DNA of 61,373 bases from Hyphomicrobiales bacterium (GTDB taxonomy: Bacteria; Pseudomonadota; Alphaproteobacteria; Rhizobiales; Methyloligellaceae), in contig JAJFHN010000085.1 in assembly GCA_021775595.1 (NCBI GenBank), forward strand, positions 1-61,373, read 5' to 3'. The notes beneath the pieces are model-generated. The model made no database searches. It was given only the letters and a program-made list of their open reading frames with translations, and was not told the DNA's origin. Each line of letters opens with the position of its first letter. Position 1 is the first letter of the stretch. This document shows positions 1 through 7,882 of the stretch, piece after piece. A program made the translations under genes and the position numbers.

Positions 1-95
1 ATCGCGCCAAAGCATCGCGCGGCCCGAACCGTGCAACGGGGCAGGCGCGCGGGCCGCTCAAGCAGTCCAGCCGAATAACACCCGACAGCGAAACC
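1..95. other. window edge, no gene supported
   Basis: These 95 bases lie downstream of the HlyD-like gene. No reading frame here can be tied to a protein family and no clear hairpin with a T-run is visible. A neighbouring minus-strand gene may continue beyond the window edge. Confidence 0.4.
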
Positions 96-1097
96 CTAGA
101 ACCACGGAAACACGGCCGTCACCTCGACCTTCTCATGAAGCGGGAAGGGTGGTGTGCCGTCGAGCCGGATGCGCGCCAATTGGTTGCGGTCGCGCGGTTT
201 GAAGGTGTTTTGAAACTCTTTCGGTAAGGCGTCGGTCACGGGCAAGATCTTTTCGACGACGCCCGTGGCGGTCTGCCGGCCGCTGGAAATACTCACCCGC
301 ATATCGGGCTCGATAGAAAACAGGTAGCGGCTCGGCAAATAGGCCAGCACATAGGCGTCACCGGAATAGATCGAAAGGATCGTTTCGCCCGGCCGGTGAA
401 CGTCGCCGACAGAGGGAATGCTGGCGCCCACGGCGCCATCAGAGGGTGCGCGCACAAGCCCATCGGCATAGTGCGACCGCAAACGCGCTAACGCCTCGAC
501 GGCATCTGATTTGGCCGCATCGAGCGCCTTTAATTCACCCTTCAGCGTCTTGCTTTCGGTGCTGAGCCTGACCAGTGACTGGCGCGCCTCAAACCGTGAC
601 CGCAGCGCCTGATCGTGGCGCACGGTCGTCACCAATTGCTGTTTTGAAAGCTCATCGAATTGATCGAGCACCTTGGCGGTCTCTTTCGCCCGCCTTGTGG
701 CCAGAGGCAGCATCTTAACGACCGTTTCGGCGCGGATGCGGAACTCGGCCGCGTCGGTGACAATGCGTGCACGGCGGGCCGACAGATCGGCCAGACGCTC
801 CAGCATTTGCGTCGATTGCAGTTGGAGAAGGGGATCGCCCTTGCTGACGCTCTGGCCTTCCTTGACCATGATGGCGTCGATGCGCGCGATATAGGTCGAG
901 GCGATCGATGTCTTGTCGCGCAAGACGACGCCGTCGGCGCGCAGAACGATCATGTCGCCATAGAGGAAATTCAGTACGCCAAGCGCCAATGCACCCAGCA
1001 GCCCCAGATAGACGTATCGGCCGACTTCATTGCCGCTGGCGCGCTTTTGGTTGGCCAGTTTGTCAGGGCGAGGATGTTTTTTGAGTCTACGCAGCAT
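96..1097 (-). CDS. HlyD-like membrane fusion/periplasmic adaptor protein
   Basis: The protein has 333 residues. It has a basic cytoplasmic N-terminus, one membrane helix at about residues 27-46, a biotinyl-lipoyl-like segment (IDAIMVKEGQSVSKGDPLL), a long helical hairpin at about 95-215, and a returning lipoyl/beta-barrel part (VRAPSDGAVGASIPSVGDVHRPGETI). The start at 1097 is chosen because GGAGG sits just upstream and the ATG overlaps the TAA of the preceding glycosyltransferase gene by one base. Such adaptors pair with export pumps. Next to a processive glycosyltransferase the closest functional model is the periplasmic half of alginate Alg44, which would help polymer pass the periplasm; this is inference. 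Unlike Alg44 it has no PilZ domain. No ABC exporter or outer-membrane channel is seen beside it. Confidence 0.8.
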   Translation of the reverse strand: MLRRLKKHPRPDKLANQKRASGNEVGRYVYLGLLGALALGVLNFLYGDMIVLRADGVVLRDKTSIASTYIARIDAIMVKEGQSVSKGDPLLQLQSTQMLERLADLSARRARIVTDAAEFRIRAETVVKMLPLATRRAKETAKVLDQFDELSKQQLVTTVRHDQALRSRFEARQSLVRLSTESKTLKGELKALDAAKSDAVEALARLRSHYADGLVRAPSDGAVGASIPSVGDVHRPGETILSIYSGDAYVLAYLPSRYLFSIEPDMRVSISSGRQTATGVVEKILPVTDALPKEFQNTFKPRDRNQLARIRLDGTPPFPLHEKVEVTAVFPWF

Positions 1098-2365
1098 TAC
1101 CACCTCCGAACGAGCCGCACCTTCTCCGGAACATAGTTGTCCTGATCGGACGCATTGAAGATCCATTCCTGGAGATAGGCGGCGAGCCGCACAAATCGCA
1201 TGAAACCACCGTTGAAAATACTGAAGCCCGGCATGAAGGGCAGCAGACGCAGGCTGTCGGCCTTGGGCGTCTTAAGCGCTGCCAACACGAACGCCAGGCC
1301 GTCAAAGACGAGCAACCCAATCTGGGCGGCCAGTAGAATTGAGAATGCGAGATTGCCATATGTCGCGAACAGCCAAAGCAAATAGAACGGCAGCATCGCC
1401 GCCGCGATCACGTGAAAGAAAATGAAATCCAATTCATGAAACAGCTCGCGAACGCTAAAACGCGGCGTCAGCGGATTCATGATGTCCATATGTTTGCGGT
1501 AGCGCAGGCGCAGAGCGTCGCGCTCCCAACGAAATCGCTGCTTGATAAATCCCGATAGGGTATCGGGTACGTCGGTGTAGCAAATGGCGTCCGGCCTGAA
1601 GCCAATCCGCCAACCGGCCTCGCGAAGCCGCAGCGTCAAATCGAGATCTTCGCCGCCGCCCACATCGATGCCGCCGACGCCATCGAGCGCTTCACGCCTG
1701 AAGGCGCCGAAGGCGCCGGAAACGCAAACGACCTCTTCCTTCAGCGCGTCGGCCTGTTTGCCGAGCGAAATGCTGATCATGTATTCGATGGCCTGGAACG
1801 TAGCGACCAGGCTTGCGCCGGGATTGCGCGCCAGGATGTTGCCCGATACAGCGCCAATTTCGGGATCGCCAAAGGGTTCGATCACATGTTTGAACGCATG
1901 TCGGTCAAACGAACAATCGCAGTCGACATTGATGATGATGTCACCGCTGGACCAGCGCACGCCCAAATTTGTCGCAGCCGATTTTCCGGCGCGCAGGTCA
2001 GTGCAGTGGACTTGATCGACCAATCCCCGGCGCTTCATGTCCGCCAGCTTTGCCGGCATGTTGTCACTGGAGCCATCGCTTACCGCCACGATCTCGTCGG
2101 GGCGGCGGCTTTGCTCTAGCAAAGAGCGCACGCATTTTTCGATAGAATCCGCTTCATTGTGCCCCGCCACAACCACGCTCACGCGCGGCCGCGTGCGCAC
2201 TTCGCCTACTGATTGAGTCTTTGGGCCGCCGGTCAGGGCCGCCGCCACAAAAGACAGCGTGTAACGCGGCACCTCAAATACGATCGTGAACCAGAACAAT
2301 GCGGCCAAGCTGGCAAGGCTTTGGGCCGACAGGTAGCTCAGACCATCCGTGAGAGCCGTGACCAC
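1097..2365 (-). CDS. processive family-2 glycosyltransferase (membrane polysaccharide synthase)
   Basis: The 422-residue protein has an N-terminal membrane helix (about 15-45), a GT-A glycosyltransferase domain (about 60-285) and three or four C-terminal membrane segments (about 310-380). Catalytic motifs are complete: D97 in SDGSSD, the DxD-type D148-C-D150, GGED with D240, and QRFRW at 276-280, the product-binding motif of processive synthases such as cellulose, PNAG and alginate (Alg8) synthases. It probably joins nucleotide-sugars into an extracellular polymer at the inner membrane; the sugar cannot be told from the sequence. Translation starts at a GTG whose G is shared with the TAG of the upstream response regulator, with GAGGAG in front, so the three genes are translationally coupled. 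Confidence 0.88.
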   Translation of the reverse strand: MVTALTDGLSYLSAQSLASLAALFWFTIVFEVPRYTLSFVAAALTGGPKTQSVGEVRTRPRVSVVVAGHNEADSIEKCVRSLLEQSRRPDEIVAVSDGSSDNMPAKLADMKRRGLVDQVHCTDLRAGKSAATNLGVRWSSGDIIINVDCDCSFDRHAFKHVIEPFGDPEIGAVSGNILARNPGASLVATFQAIEYMISISLGKQADALKEEVVCVSGAFGAFRREALDGVGGIDVGGGEDLDLTLRLREAGWRIGFRPDAICYTDVPDTLSGFIKQRFRWERDALRLRYRKHMDIMNPLTPRFSVRELFHELDFIFFHVIAAAMLPFYLLWLFATYGNLAFSILLAAQIGLLVFDGLAFVLAALKTPKADSLRLLPFMPGFSIFNGGFMRFVRLAAYLQEWIFNASDQDNYVPEKVRLVRRW

Positions 2366-4158
2366 TAGGAAAACTCCTCAGGCCCATAAACGTGCATCAC
2401 GACACCGAGATCGAGGCGCAACACCTCTGACGCATTGGTCCGAATGTCCTCAAGCCCGTCGCGCACCTCTTGGGGATCGGTCTCGCGCAGCAAAGCGAAG
2501 TCGTAGGCCTGACCTTTGACGATGGTGTCTTCCTTGCGCAGCACATTGTCCAAGTTCTCCAGGAACAGGTCGCGTGCTTGGTCGAACTGGCGGGGGCCAT
2601 GCTCGTGATCGATCTCCGACTTGTTGCGATAGGAGATATCGACCAGTGCGAATGGCGTGTTGTTGTCGCTGAAGCGCTTGAGCTCCGCATTGAGCGCAAC
2701 AATCAGTTCCACCGGCAATTCGGCAAACCGCATCGCTTCGCGCTTGCGCCCCAACAAGGCGCGCCCGGTCTCCAAATAAGCGTAAGCCCGATCCGTCAGT
2801 GCATAAGAAAACACATCCGTTGCGCCGACCGTGTCTCCATCGAAATGGGCTTCGCAATCCATGCACAACAAGCCGACATCGGGTTCTGAGGTTGCGTGCG
2901 CGCACGTCGAGCACACCATGACTGAGCCCGGTTTGTCGTAATCGATGCTGAAGTGGGAGAGTTCTTGACGGCATTTGGGACAGACCAGGTCGTCGCCTTG
3001 GCGGAAATCGGATTCCGGTCCCTGATAAGCGCAAACAAAATGGTGCAAATAGGCTTGCTCCACGATGTTTGGCGAATTGCAATCGGGGCACTCTTCGCGA
3101 ACGTTAAAGCGCGAAGATTGGCAGCGGTCGCACTGGGGAAAGCGATCGAAGAAGCTTTGGCTGAGAAACTCGCTCTGGACGAGTTTCTTTGCCTCTTGTT
3201 CGATCACGTCTGATGGCAACACGGCGTTGTAACAAACAAATCCCTTTTCCTGAGCGTCGTAAACGGGTTTCAGCCCACAGCCGGTCAAATAGATATGCCC
3301 CAACAGCTTGTCGCCAATGTCGTCGCTCAACAGAACGTCGTCATGCAGCTTGGCGAGGCGGTTGTGAAAGCCCTCAACCAGACGCGTCACTTGATCGGAT
3401 TCCGCCGTGCTCAATTTCGAGCCGTCGAGGTCGGCGCGCTTGCCCAGTGCGCCTGTCAAATCGATCACCGGCAAGGAGAACAGGGATTTGGTGGTCCAGA
3501 TTTGGGCAAGATCGTCGATGCTGGCGCGCTCGCGCACCAGTATCGCGTCGAATTTACGGTTATCGAGACTGGCCTGCAGGCCCCGCGCGCTTAAGCGCTC
3601 GCCATCGAAATCATCCGGCCAACGCAGAAAGTTGTAGCCGAGTTTCTGAATATGACTGGGAATGGGAGTGGTTGATTTGGCTGGTATTTGCGCTGCCTTA
3701 TCTTTGCCAACAGGCGCGACCGGAACAGGCGTTTCGCCGGACAGGGGCATCTCTTGCCCTTCGATGACGCGGCATACGTCTTCGAGGTCAAAGGGTTTCG
3801 GCATGATGCCGTCGAAATTTTCACAATCGGCCGCGTGTTCCAGCAATCCCTTCATGTCCGACGTCATGGCGACGAAGCGGGGCGCTTCCTTCGCGCCGTT
3901 GGTATCGCGGAAGCTGGCGGCCACCTCGAGCCCGTCGAGTTCGGGCAAATGGAAATCCATCAATACGACGTCGTAACTGTTGTTCTGCAGGGCTTCGAGC
4001 GCGGATTTGCCATCCGTCACGATGTCGACCTGATGACCGCGCTGGGTGAGAAGCATTTCCAGCAGGTCTTTCGTGACGACATTGTCTTCGGCCACCAGCA
4101 CGCGCTGTGCCGGGACTTTCCGCTGGACCACCTCCTGCTGTGTTTGTGCATGCGCCAC
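2365..4158 (-). CDS. response regulator with zinc-ribbon TackOD1-like output and degenerate GGDEF-like C-terminus
   Basis: The 597-residue protein opens with a receiver domain (about 18-135) with D25, phosphoacceptor D68 in LMDFHLPE, T99 and K121, so it should accept phosphate. Residues 165-300 form a poorly conserved alpha/beta region. Then come paired cysteines: C343/C346 with C357/C360, C393/C396 with C416/C419, and C432/C435, which indicate zinc ribbons and match my memory of the TackOD1 metal-binding output domain. Residues 500-597 resemble a GGDEF fold, beginning FALVDIS, but the active loop reads GQAYDF, so cyclase activity is not expected. It is the first gene of the operon with the polysaccharide synthase and adaptor. 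I infer it switches the synthase on or off after phosphorylation. Domain naming is from recall and needs a profile search. Confidence 0.75.
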   Translation of the reverse strand: MAHAQTQQEVVQRKVPAQRVLVAEDNVVTKDLLEMLLTQRGHQVDIVTDGKSALEALQNNSYDVVLMDFHLPELDGLEVAASFRDTNGAKEAPRFVAMTSDMKGLLEHAADCENFDGIMPKPFDLEDVCRVIEGQEMPLSGETPVPVAPVGKDKAAQIPAKSTTPIPSHIQKLGYNFLRWPDDFDGERLSARGLQASLDNRKFDAILVRERASIDDLAQIWTTKSLFSLPVIDLTGALGKRADLDGSKLSTAESDQVTRLVEGFHNRLAKLHDDVLLSDDIGDKLLGHIYLTGCGLKPVYDAQEKGFVCYNAVLPSDVIEQEAKKLVQSEFLSQSFFDRFPQCDRCQSSRFNVREECPDCNSPNIVEQAYLHHFVCAYQGPESDFRQGDDLVCPKCRQELSHFSIDYDKPGSVMVCSTCAHATSEPDVGLLCMDCEAHFDGDTVGATDVFSYALTDRAYAYLETGRALLGRKREAMRFAELPVELIVALNAELKRFSDNNTPFALVDISYRNKSEIDHEHGPRQFDQARDLFLENLDNVLRKEDTIVKGQAYDFALLRETDPQEVRDGLEDIRTNASEVLRLDLGVVMHVYGPEEFS

Positions 4159-4478
4159 GACGTGTAGCCCCCCAATAACAAACCCGGCGCTGGAGATCCG
4201 CTCCCGCAGGCCGTCTGCGTGGCCTGTCTGGAGGAAAACGCATCTAATTCAGCGCACCCGACCCAGGTACGGTCGCCGATTTTCGTAAAATTGTGACTAA
4301 TTTTGCTGAATTCAGTACACAAATCCCATCGGACAAAAATTCAGAAAATGATTGAGTTATAATGAGTTAAGAGATGGAAGCTTAGATCGCACAAATGTTT
4401 TGCCACTAACCAATTTTTATATTCGCTCCTTGATGATGGCTTCGGTGGCCATTGGCCGGATTTTGAATTGGAGAGACG
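4159..4478. promoter_or_regulatory. divergent promoter region between the two response-regulator genes
   Basis: This 320-base gap separates the minus-strand synthase operon from the plus-strand CheY-like/Hpt genes and must hold both promoters. Bases 4290-4400 are clearly more AT-rich than the surroundings. A TATAAT stands at 4358-4363 on the plus strand but lacks a good -35 box at normal spacing. CTGAATTCAG at 4306-4315 is a perfect 10-base palindrome and a possible operator. No gene is supported here. Confidence 0.45.
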
Positions 4479-4880
4479 ATGACCGCGAAACTGCGTCGCA
4501 TCACCTATGTCGAGGACGACGCCGACATAGCGTCGATGGTCCAGCTCTGTTTGAGCGACATTGCCGGCTTCGACTTGCAAATTTGCTCATCCGGCGCCGA
4601 GGCCGTGGCGAAAACGGCCGGATTCGCTCCTGACCTCATTCTGATGGATATGCGCTTACCTGATATGGATGGGCTCGCCGCCCACCGGGCGCTCCAAGCC
4701 ATTGCGGGGTTGGAAGCAACGCCCGTCATTTTCATGACAGCCCGCGCTGGCGCCGGGGAGGCCGAAACCTACCGTCAAAACGGCGCTTTGGGCCTGATCG
4801 CAAAGCCCTTTGATCCGACAACGCTGGCCAAAGAAATCTTGCGGATGTGGCAAGACAGCCAAGCCAACAGGGCGGCCTAG
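4479..4880 (+). CDS. single-domain CheY-like response regulator
   Basis: The protein has 133 residues and consists only of a receiver domain: acidic pocket D13/D14, phosphoacceptor D57 (ILMDMRLPDMDG), T87 and K109 (AKPF). GGAGAG precedes the ATG. With no output domain it should act by protein contact or as a phosphate shuttle. The Hpt gene follows after three bases, and a histidine kinase converges from downstream, so the three probably form one phosphorelay. Whether it also exchanges phosphate with the divergent receiver-TackOD1 protein is inferred from position only. Confidence 0.85.
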   Translation: MTAKLRRITYVEDDADIASMVQLCLSDIAGFDLQICSSGAEAVAKTAGFAPDLILMDMRLPDMDGLAAHRALQAIAGLEATPVIFMTARAGAGEAETYRQNGALGLIAKPFDPTTLAKEILRMWQDSQANRAA

Positions 4881-4883
4881 ACC

Positions 4884-5249
4884 GTGCAGGATCAACTTCG
4901 CGCGCTCATTGCAAAACACTGCAGCTGGCTATCAGCCCAGGTCGCGGACATCGCCACCTGTATGGACAATCTGAAATCGGGCGATAGCGGCGGCGCCGCA
5001 GATGTCCGAAAGGCGATCGAATTGACCCATCAGATCAGCGGAACAAGCGGTTCGATGGGTTTTCGAGCCGTCAGCGCGAGGGCATTGGAATTGGAAGAGC
5101 ACCTGCTCGAGATCGAAAAGATGAACGATTTTCACGATGACGCACGATACGCGCGCGCCCGTTCGCTCCTTGGCTTGCTCCGCGATGCGGCCGGCGGTGC
5201 AACACCGGAGAACTCAAGCCTCTACAACGTCGACCTGGCTCGCCTCTAA
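4884..5249 (+). CDS. histidine phosphotransfer (Hpt) domain protein
   Basis: The 121-residue helical protein contains LTHQISGTSGSMGF with phosphorylatable H49 in the usual H-x2-(K)-G-x-S-G-x-x-G context of Hpt domains, here with S in place of the common K. It starts at a GTG three bases after the stop of the CheY-like gene, so the two are co-translated. Hpt proteins carry phosphate between receiver domains. It is the expected middle step between the PilZ-histidine kinase and the receivers nearby. Confidence 0.8.
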   Translation: MQDQLRALIAKHCSWLSAQVADIATCMDNLKSGDSGGAADVRKAIELTHQISGTSGSMGFRAVSARALELEEHLLEIEKMNDFHDDARYARARSLLGLLRDAAGGATPENSSLYNVDLARL

Positions 5250-5299
5250 CGCGCCTAGCCTCGCAGATATTAATCTCAAAACTGGCTGGTTTTAATCGT

Positions 5300-6406
5300 T
5301 TAAGCGGGCGTTCTTGCTGCTTCGACGGGCGCGTCGACGAGCGCCAGATCGAAAGAAAAGGCGGCGCCTTTTCCGGGCTCAGAAGCGACGTGAATGGTGC
5401 TGCCGTGGCCCTCGACAATTGCCTTCGAGATGCTCAATCCGAGCCCCGTGCCATCTTTTACATGCTCGCCGGACGTCTCGGCCTGGGTAAACTTCTCGAA
5501 AATCTTCTGATGCATGTCCGCGGGAATCCCGGGCCCGCTGTCGCTCACGCAAATACGAATCCGTTCTCCAATTTGATTTGTCGTAACAACGACGTCGCTG
5601 CCGCGGGGGGCAAATTTGGCTGCGTTTGACAGGAAATTGGCCAGAACCTGTTCGATGCGATGTGCGTCGACTGAAACCCAGGCTTGCGCGACCTTGCTGT
5701 CGTTCTTAAAGCGCACACCGTACTTGGCCCCATAGGGCTCGGTTGTCTCGATCGCTTCGGTGACAAGCGCACATAGATCAACAGGCTTGAAGTCGAAACT
5801 CATGCGTCCGGCTTCAATTTTGCGCACATCCAGGATGTCATTGACCAGAGCCGTCAGACGGCCGGCGTTGCGGTGGGCCAAGTTGATGACTGAGCTGACT
5901 TTCGCGGGCAACTCACCCAGCGCGCCGGCCCGCAATAGTCCAATAGCGCCCGTAAGCGCGGTCAGAGGTGTGCGCAGTTCGTGGATCATCATGGCGACGA
6001 AATCGCCTTTGCGCTTGGAACGGGCTTGGTCGCCGCCATCGTTTTGCAGAATGTTCTGCCGGCGCCCGCGAGATGCAAAGGTCTGCATTTTCGAAAAGAA
6101 GTTGAGCGGCGCGGTGGGCTTCGACGACTGGGCGAGTTTGATTTCGTCCTCGCCGTTTAGAAATTTGACCCCGGCAACCTTGTCATTTCTCCAAACGATT
6201 TTTCCGAAGACCGGCTTGCTGAGACCCTCGGGCAGGATCTTTATGGTTTGGGGCAGGTCGTCGATGTGGCTCGAAACGATCTTGCAACCGTCGCGGCTGA
6301 TATCGCGGATCATGCATTTGACGTCATAGGTATCGCCCAGATCCGAGGCAAAGGCGTGCATCAGGGTCTTTTTGCGGGGCGTGGTTCTGCTGTCGAGCGT
6401 GTGCAT
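5300..6406 (-). CDS. cytoplasmic histidine kinase with N-terminal PilZ (c-di-GMP-binding) domain
   Basis: The 368-residue protein begins with a PilZ domain (about 1-90) having both c-di-GMP motifs, R7-x3-R11 and D35-x-S37-x2-G40. A short linker leads to a HisKA dimerisation helix with H142 in IHELRTPL and a complete ATPase domain: N-box at N261, G1 DSGPGIP near 289-295, F-box at about 303-307 and G2 GTGLGLSI at about 319-326. There is no membrane helix or signal peptide, so the input is probably intracellular c-di-GMP. It converges on the Hpt gene with a 50-base gap, and its likely partners are the Hpt and receiver proteins at 4479-5249. PilZ domains are usually on effectors, so this fusion to a kinase is uncommon. 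The upstream ribosome site is weak. Confidence 0.87.
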   Translation of the reverse strand: MHTLDSRTTPRKKTLMHAFASDLGDTYDVKCMIRDISRDGCKIVSSHIDDLPQTIKILPEGLSKPVFGKIVWRNDKVAGVKFLNGEDEIKLAQSSKPTAPLNFFSKMQTFASRGRRQNILQNDGGDQARSKRKGDFVAMMIHELRTPLTALTGAIGLLRAGALGELPAKVSSVINLAHRNAGRLTALVNDILDVRKIEAGRMSFDFKPVDLCALVTEAIETTEPYGAKYGVRFKNDSKVAQAWVSVDAHRIEQVLANFLSNAAKFAPRGSDVVVTTNQIGERIRICVSDSGPGIPADMHQKIFEKFTQAETSGEHVKDGTGLGLSISKAIVEGHGSTIHVASEPGKGAAFSFDLALVDAPVEAARTPA

Positions 6407-6568
6407 GGCTGCGTCTTCAATATCCTGAAGCCGCAGTCTGGTTGTCAGGTTTGAATTTACTGTTAAGGCGGGGCGTGTCGGCCGGCGGGGCGAATGGCGC
6501 GTCCGAACTATAAGTTCGTCCGATTGCGCGTCATGGCGTCGTCTTCTGGAAAAGGTCTCAAGCCGCAG

Positions 6569-6814
6569 CTAGCGGCGGCCGGCAGCTCCCGGTCCCGTGC
6601 GCGGCTTGGCGATCAGGCCCTCGCGCTGGGCTTGTTTGCGCGCAGCCTTGCGCGCTCTGCGAATGGCCTCGCCCGCCTTCCGAGCTCTTTTTTCGGACGG
6701 CTTTTCGTAGGCGCGGCGGCGCTTCATTTCGCGAAACAGGCCTTCGCGCTGAAGTTTCTTCTTCAGGACCCTCAAGGCTTGGTCGACATTGTTGTCTCGT
6801 ACGGAAACTCGCAG
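6569..6814 (-). CDS. rpsU: 30S ribosomal protein S21, apparent CTG start
   Basis: The product matches S21 along its whole length, including the N-terminal signature [10 protein letters not shown], then [27 protein letters not shown] and a basic tail. The conserved N-terminus begins at CTG (6812-6814), exactly where the family has its initiator Met, with AAGGAG seven bases upstream. No ATG, GTG or TTG lies in frame at that point; a TTG 13 codons downstream would delete conserved residues and has no ribosome site. S21 of 81 residues helps initiation on the 30S subunit. It follows the cold-shock gene on the same strand after a strong terminator hairpin. Confidence 0.85.
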   Translation of the reverse strand: MRVSVRDNNVDQALRVLKKKLQREGLFREMKRRRAYEKPSEKRARKAGEAIRRARKAARKQAQREGLIAKPRTGPGAAGRR

Positions 6815-6883
6815 GGTAATTCTCCTTTCAAGTGGGTTTTAGGAGTTGTCGCGGCGACGTCCTTAAGGAAGTGAGAAGAAATG

Positions 6884-6903
6884 CCCGGCGCCGAGGCGCC
6901 GGG
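6884..6903 (-). terminator. rho-independent terminator after the cold-shock gene
   Basis: CCCGGCGCC and GGCGCCGGG form a 9-base-pair GC stem around a 2-base gap. Reading the minus strand, the hairpin is followed by a T-rich stretch (ATTTCTTCT). It lies between the cold-shock gene stop and rpsU, so rpsU likely gets read-through or its own promoter. Confidence 0.65.
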
Positions 6904-6915
6904 TATCTCAATTTG

Positions 6916-7125
6916 CTATGCGTTTTGTAGATTAGTTGCTGCCGACTTGCCAGACCGTTCATCGGCCTCGACCTCGTAGCTCAGCTTCTGTCCTTCCGTC
7001 AGCGCCGGAAGACCAGCGCGTTCAACGGCGGAAGCGTGGACAAATACGTCCGGTCCGCCGTCGGTCGGTTCGATGAAGCCGAATCCACGGCTGTGATTGA
7101 AAAACTTTACGGTACCTGTGGCCAT
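6916..7125 (-). CDS. cspA: cold-shock domain protein (CspA family)
   Basis: The 69-residue single cold-shock domain has RNP1 (SRGFGFI) and RNP2 (VFVHASAV), the nucleic-acid-binding faces of the OB fold. It starts MATGTVKFFN, with AAGGAGG six bases upstream of ATG 7125. CspA proteins are RNA chaperones that melt structure at low temperature. A plausible promoter lies more than 300 bases upstream, implying the long 5' leader typical of cold-shock mRNAs. A DEAD-box helicase and S21 are neighbours with related roles. Confidence 0.93.
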   Translation of the reverse strand: MATGTVKFFNHSRGFGFIEPTDGGPDVFVHASAVERAGLPALTEGQKLSYEVEADERSGKSAATNLQNA

Positions 7126-7511
7126 GTTGGCCTCCTTTTGACTACGCCAAATGCGTCTCGCGCGCGCGACCATCACACGCGCTTTCATCCGAATTCAACG
7201 ATGTCTTGGAAGGGGCCGGTGTTTGGCCATTGCGGCAAGGCAGAGCGAAATTTCGAACCCGCTTCATATGCGCGTTCTTGCAGCGCGCGTCAATCCCGTG
7301 AACCGATTGCTTTGCGTGGGCCGTGCACCGTTGAAATATCAGATTCCGGCCGATTTTCTGGCAATCGGAAACCCCATACAGCCCGGCATTGGTCCCGAAT
7401 ATTGAGCACGCGCAAAAAAATTTGTTAGCAACTGCAGCATGGGCATGCAATTATGGCGGATCAAAGGTAATTGACCAAGCCTCAACAATCTACCGGAAAG
7501 GGCGCGAAAAA
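7126..7511. promoter_or_regulatory. cold-shock leader and upstream intergenic region
   Basis: This 386-base stretch has no supported gene. It contains the putative 5' leader of the cold-shock gene (minus strand) and, near 7450-7478, its candidate promoter. The region may fold as an RNA thermosensor-like leader, but I cannot establish a structure by eye. Confidence 0.4.
7450..7478 (-). promoter_or_regulatory. candidate sigma-70 promoter for the cold-shock gene
   Basis: On the minus strand TTGGTC (7478-7473) and CATAAT (7455-7450) are separated by 17 bases. Transcription would start near 7443 and give a leader of roughly 320 bases before the ATG at 7125. Confidence 0.4.
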
Positions 7512-7715
7512 TTGAGTGCCGCAACACGTCATAAGTTCAATGTGGGCAGTCGGGTGGGTCTTGTTCCTGGCAAAGCGCGTGCAGCGCAGGGCGAATACGA
7601 GATCGTGCGGCAGCTGCCCGCCGAAGACAACATTTTCCAGTACAGAATAAAAAGCGAGCTGGAGCCCAACGAACGCCTGGTCAAAGAGTACCAGCTACAT
7701 GCCTGGCAGACCTGA
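7512..7715 (+). CDS. small conserved hypothetical protein (67 aa)
   Basis: The 67-residue soluble protein reads as an SH3-like small beta protein (HKFNVGSRVGLVPG, GEYEIVRQLP, FQYRIKSELEPNERLVKEYQL). I recall similar short proteins of unknown function in Rhizobiales. The proposed TTG start at 7512 follows a purine-rich GGAAAGGGCG and matches where the conserved part begins; further upstream sequence in frame looks non-coding. No function is assigned. Confidence 0.6.
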   Translation: MSAATRHKFNVGSRVGLVPGKARAAQGEYEIVRQLPAEDNIFQYRIKSELEPNERLVKEYQLHAWQT

Positions 7716-7882
7716 CTCCGGTTAAGACATTTGCCGGAAAGTATTGGCGCGCAGGGCTGCATTGGGCCACTTGATCATCGAATTGCAGTGCGCAGCCGGG
7801 CAATCCGCATTTGGATTGCTTGACGATTGCGCGCGGTCGAGCACGCACCATGCAGACACTGGACAAAAGGATAGGGGACTTA

